Source: Pseudochelatococcus lubricantis (GTDB lineage: Bacteria; Pseudomonadota; Alphaproteobacteria; Rhizobiales; Beijerinckiaceae). Taken from it: DNA of 64,000 nucleotides. The notes beneath the pieces were generated by a model. The model was given only the letters and a program-made list of their open reading frames with translations, had not been told where the DNA came from and did not search any database. The DNA lies in the NCBI RefSeq assembly GCF_042432495.1, contig NZ_JBHLXC010000015.1:62001-126000 (forward strand), read 5' to 3'. Positions 61,942 to 64,000 of this stretch are shown piece by piece; positions within the stretch are counted from its first letter, which is position 1, and every line of letters starts with the position of its first letter. A program made the translations under genes and the position numbers.

Positions 61942-62325
61942 ATGCGCCCGGGCACCGACATTCCCGCCGATATCCGCGATACCTGCGATGCCTGGTATGC
62001 GGGAAAGGATTCGGCGATGTTCGCCGTCGTTCACTCCCGCCCCTTCAATCCGCGCGAGCTGCTCGCCGAGGTCGAAAAATCGATACGCGAGCTTTCGTCC
62101 ACGGAAGGTGGGCCGCAGATCAGCCGCCTGAAGGTTCTGCGAACCTGGGCCGAACTGCAGATCGATCTCGACGCGGCGGAGCTGGCATTGGGACGGGCCG
62201 TGAAAAAAGCGATCGAGGCGGGATTGCAGCCGGGTGAGGTCGAAGCCATCGTTGCCCGGATCGCACGCCAGTCCCAATCACGGGCAAGAAAGCGTGGCGA
62301 ACTACCGGCGACGAACAAGGCATAG
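61942..62325 (+). CDS. Hypothetical protein
   Basis: 127 residues, mostly helical and charged (RELLAEVEKSIRELSSTEGG, LDAAELALGRAVKKAIEAG), ending in a basic tail. No signal peptide or membrane segment. GGAGTAAGAC precedes the ATG. Not recognised; downstream of and on the same strand as the amidohydrolase but separated by 150 bases. Confidence 0.6.
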   Translation: MRPGTDIPADIRDTCDAWYAGKDSAMFAVVHSRPFNPRELLAEVEKSIRELSSTEGGPQISRLKVLRTWAELQIDLDAAELALGRAVKKAIEAGLQPGEVEAIVARIARQSQSRARKRGELPATNKA

Positions 62326-62577
62326 CGGATACTCATGCTTCGGCTCTGGTCATTATGGGCGGAGGGCGACTGCTCGTTGGAGCGTGGCCGAATGGCTGGA
62401 AAGGGGCCGAGAACGGACTGGCAGCTTTCGGTTCGAACTGGCGATAAGCCGCCCTTCCGCTGCCGACCCCACGTCAGTCATCAGAACCCGCAAGCCCGCC
62501 GCCTGAAAGCGACAGTATGTTCACATCACCACCGACAGGTTTATGCTCGCCTCAATTGGAATGAAGGCGAGGAGCCG

Positions 62578-63177
62578 ATGGCGGAGAATTGGATTCAAAC
62601 GGATGAGGCCGAGGATGTGGCGGGATCGATCCGCCACGTTATACGCTCTGCTCAGTTTGTGGGCGAGGATTACCTAGCATGGAAGTGGGTTGTAATGGCG
62701 TTGCATTCGGCGCTGCAGGGGGCGTGCGTATGCCATCTCACTACCACTGCGGCACCGGTGGGTGCTGTCACTGAGCGCAACGCCGGCGAATGGTTGAGCT
62801 ATTTTGAGGATTCGCGCACCGATTCGAATGCGAAACCGCCTGAGACCTATTTGATGGAGCTTCCGGGCTTACTTAAAGCAGTGCGAAACCCTTATTCGGC
62901 AGGGGATTGCAGCAACACTGTCGGTATTGCAATCAGCGAATCTGAGCTGAATTGGTTGCTTCGTTTTCACAAGGAAATCCGGAACCAATTTGCACATTTC
63001 GAGCCGATGGGCTGGTCGATCGACGTGTCAGGAATCCCCGAGATCGCGAAGCTGGTCGCACGTATCATCGGGGATATTCTCCGAACGGGTTGGGCATTCC
63101 GCCATCAGGATAGTGCGCAGCGTGAAGCAATGCAGCGAAGTCTCCATGCCTTAGAAACGATTGAATGGCCCACCTAG
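62578..63177 (+). CDS. Uncharacterised protein with HEPN-like motif
   Basis: 199 residues from ATG 62578 (GGAG four bases upstream). All-helical prediction. The segment LLRFHKEIRNQFAHFEPMGW contains R-N-x3-H, the RX4-6H signature of HEPN ribonucleases with the usual polar residue after Arg. The N-terminal helix DYLAWKWVVMALHSALQGA fits the four-helix HEPN bundle. No MNT-type nucleotidyltransferase partner is next to it. Lower GC than its neighbours hints at transfer. Function is a hypothesis. Confidence 0.6.
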   Translation: MAENWIQTDEAEDVAGSIRHVIRSAQFVGEDYLAWKWVVMALHSALQGACVCHLTTTAAPVGAVTERNAGEWLSYFEDSRTDSNAKPPETYLMELPGLLKAVRNPYSAGDCSNTVGIAISESELNWLLRFHKEIRNQFAHFEPMGWSIDVSGIPEIAKLVARIIGDILRTGWAFRHQDSAQREAMQRSLHALETIEWPT

Positions 63178-63353
63178 CTAACAATCACAGCGCATTCACC
63201 GATGGCCGCTTCGGGGGAGTACCTCTTGAAACCGGACAGTCCGCTTCCCACCCCATTGGAGGCGCCTGATGCAGTGGCAGTTTTTGGGATTTCGGGCTGG
63301 ATCCATGTTAACGGCCAAAATGGGGGCGCCAACCTGTCGGCTCGACACAAACC

Positions 63354-64000
63354 TCAGACCGCTCCGACATAGTCTTGGGCGGTCTGGAGCCGGGCGATAT
63401 CCTGGCGCGGCGGCGCGCCGAACAGGCGGCGATACTCGCGGCTGAATTGCGACGGGCTGTCATAGCCCACGGCGAAGCCGGCCGATCCGGCGCTCACGCC
63501 GCCTGCCAGCATCAGGCGCCGGGCCTCCTGCAGACGCAACTGTTTCTGATACTCCAGCGGAGTCATCCGCGTGATCGCCTTGAAATGCTGGTGAAGCGAC
63601 GAGGGGCTCATGCCTGCTGAAGCGGCTATCTCGTCTATCCGCAGCTGGGTCTGGAAACCCTTGCGGATCGTAGCGATGGCGCGGTTGACCTGGTTCAAAT
63701 GGCTGTCGACGGAGGCCATCTGGCGCAGCAGAGCCCCGTGCGGGCCGGTGAGCAACCGATAGAGGATCTCGCGCTCGATCAGCGGCGCCAGCACGGCGAT
63801 GTCCTGGGGGCGATCAAGCAGCCCGACCAGCCGGCAGGCGGCATCGATCAGGTCAGGATCGCCCGGATAGACCGCCAGAACCGGAAGATCGCGCCGAGGC
63901 GCCGTACCGCGTTCGTCGACCAGGAGGTCGGCAAGCGCCGCCAGGTCGAGATCGATCTTGCAGCACAGATACGGCATGTCCGGGCTTGCCTCGAGCACGT
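63354..64000 (-). CDS. AraC-family regulator, N-terminus outside window
   Basis: At least 215 residues; the gene runs off the right edge on the minus strand (the ATG at 63998 is internal). The C-terminal AraC double HTH is complete: LRIDEIAASAGMSPSSLHQHFKAI and then VSAGSAGFAVGYDSPSQFSREYRRLFG. The visible N-terminal part matches the AraC_N type (PLIEREILYRLLTGPHGALLRQM). The target is unknown. Confidence 0.92.
   Translation of the reverse strand, partial: VLEASPDMPYLCCKIDLDLAALADLLVDERGTAPRRDLPVLAVYPGDPDLIDAACRLVGLLDRPQDIAVLAPLIEREILYRLLTGPHGALLRQMASVDSHLNQVNRAIATIRKGFQTQLRIDEIAASAGMSPSSLHQHFKAITRMTPLEYQKQLRLQEARRLMLAGGVSAGSAGFAVGYDSPSQFSREYRRLFGAPPRQDIARLQTAQDYVGAV

Noticed and set aside
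62381..62465. tRNA-like text (GTGGCCGAATGG and later GGTTCGAACTGG)
   Set aside because: The T-stem does not pair around TTCGAAC, no acceptor stem closes, and the stretch overlaps open frames; chance resemblance or a very degraded relic.
63178..63353. Possible insertion-sequence end before the AraC gene
   Set aside because: No inverted repeats or transposase text could be found; left unassigned.

Overview
The window is high-GC DNA from an alphaproteobacterium, most likely a member of the Hyphomicrobiales (Rhizobiales). Supporting signs are a gyrA gene abutting coaD, small DUF1127, DUF3775 and DUF1345 proteins, many LysR/IclR/MerR/TetR regulators, and a dispersed palindromic repeat. Family or genus cannot be fixed from this sequence alone. 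Functions below rest on recognising motifs and family patterns by eye; no search was run.

Layout. 1-10.2 kb: a two-gene ABC export module (RbbA-like ATPase cut by the window edge, plus HlyD-type adaptor), coaD and gyrA on the minus strand, then a MerR regulator, a DUF3775 protein, an APH-like kinase and an SDR. 10.3-16.7 kb: a divergent PRPP synthetase with a universal stress protein, a DMT exporter, small membrane or secreted proteins, an orphan barstar, an acetate permease (satP) and the remnant of an RND pump. 16.8-31.3 kb: a coherent catabolic island with an IclR regulator, hydantoinase/oxoprolinase hyuA-hyuB, a dipeptide-type ABC importer, a DAO-type flavoprotein, an SDR, a Rid-family protein and an aldehyde dehydrogenase. 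It probably imports and degrades a cyclic amide or modified amino acid. 31.5-39.6 kb: a decayed GMC oxidoreductase end, a lipid kinase with a PAP2 phosphatase, FetAB-type exporter genes, an unusual HTH protein, and a 1140-residue P-type ATPase with an N-terminal degenerate PAP2-like membrane domain. 39.9-46.3 kb: a COG4705 membrane protein, a small secreted protein, two PepSY proteins and two complete OmpR-type two-component systems facing each other.

46.5-54.1 kb is a scrap-rich accessory stretch. It holds two ankyrin paralogues (one a precise in-frame deletion derivative), a duplicated LysR tail, a frameshifted oxidoreductase, pieces of two toxin-antitoxin systems, a cupin/TetR pair, and a methyl-parathion-hydrolase-like enzyme divergent from a LysR gene. 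54.5-57.4 kb is a methionine-synthesis unit: a palindromic operator, a cobalamin riboswitch, the DUF1852 gene mesX and the core methionine synthase mesD, followed by a fragment of a flavin reductase. The remainder carries an AAA ATPase, a LysR regulator, a DUF1127 protein, a Tat-exported M20 amidohydrolase, two uncharacterised proteins (one HEPN-like) and an AraC regulator cut by the right edge.

The most distinctive structural signal is a composite palindromic repeat present five times (10.3, 16.7, 31.4, 47.4 and 57.1 kb). Its CTAG ends supply the TAG stop codon of the adjoining gene in three cases, and the same codon decayed to TGG in a fourth. The strongest candidates for new biology are this stop-codon-coupled repeat, the PAP2/P-type ATPase fusion, and the B12-riboswitch-controlled, oxygen-dependent MesXD methionine synthase.
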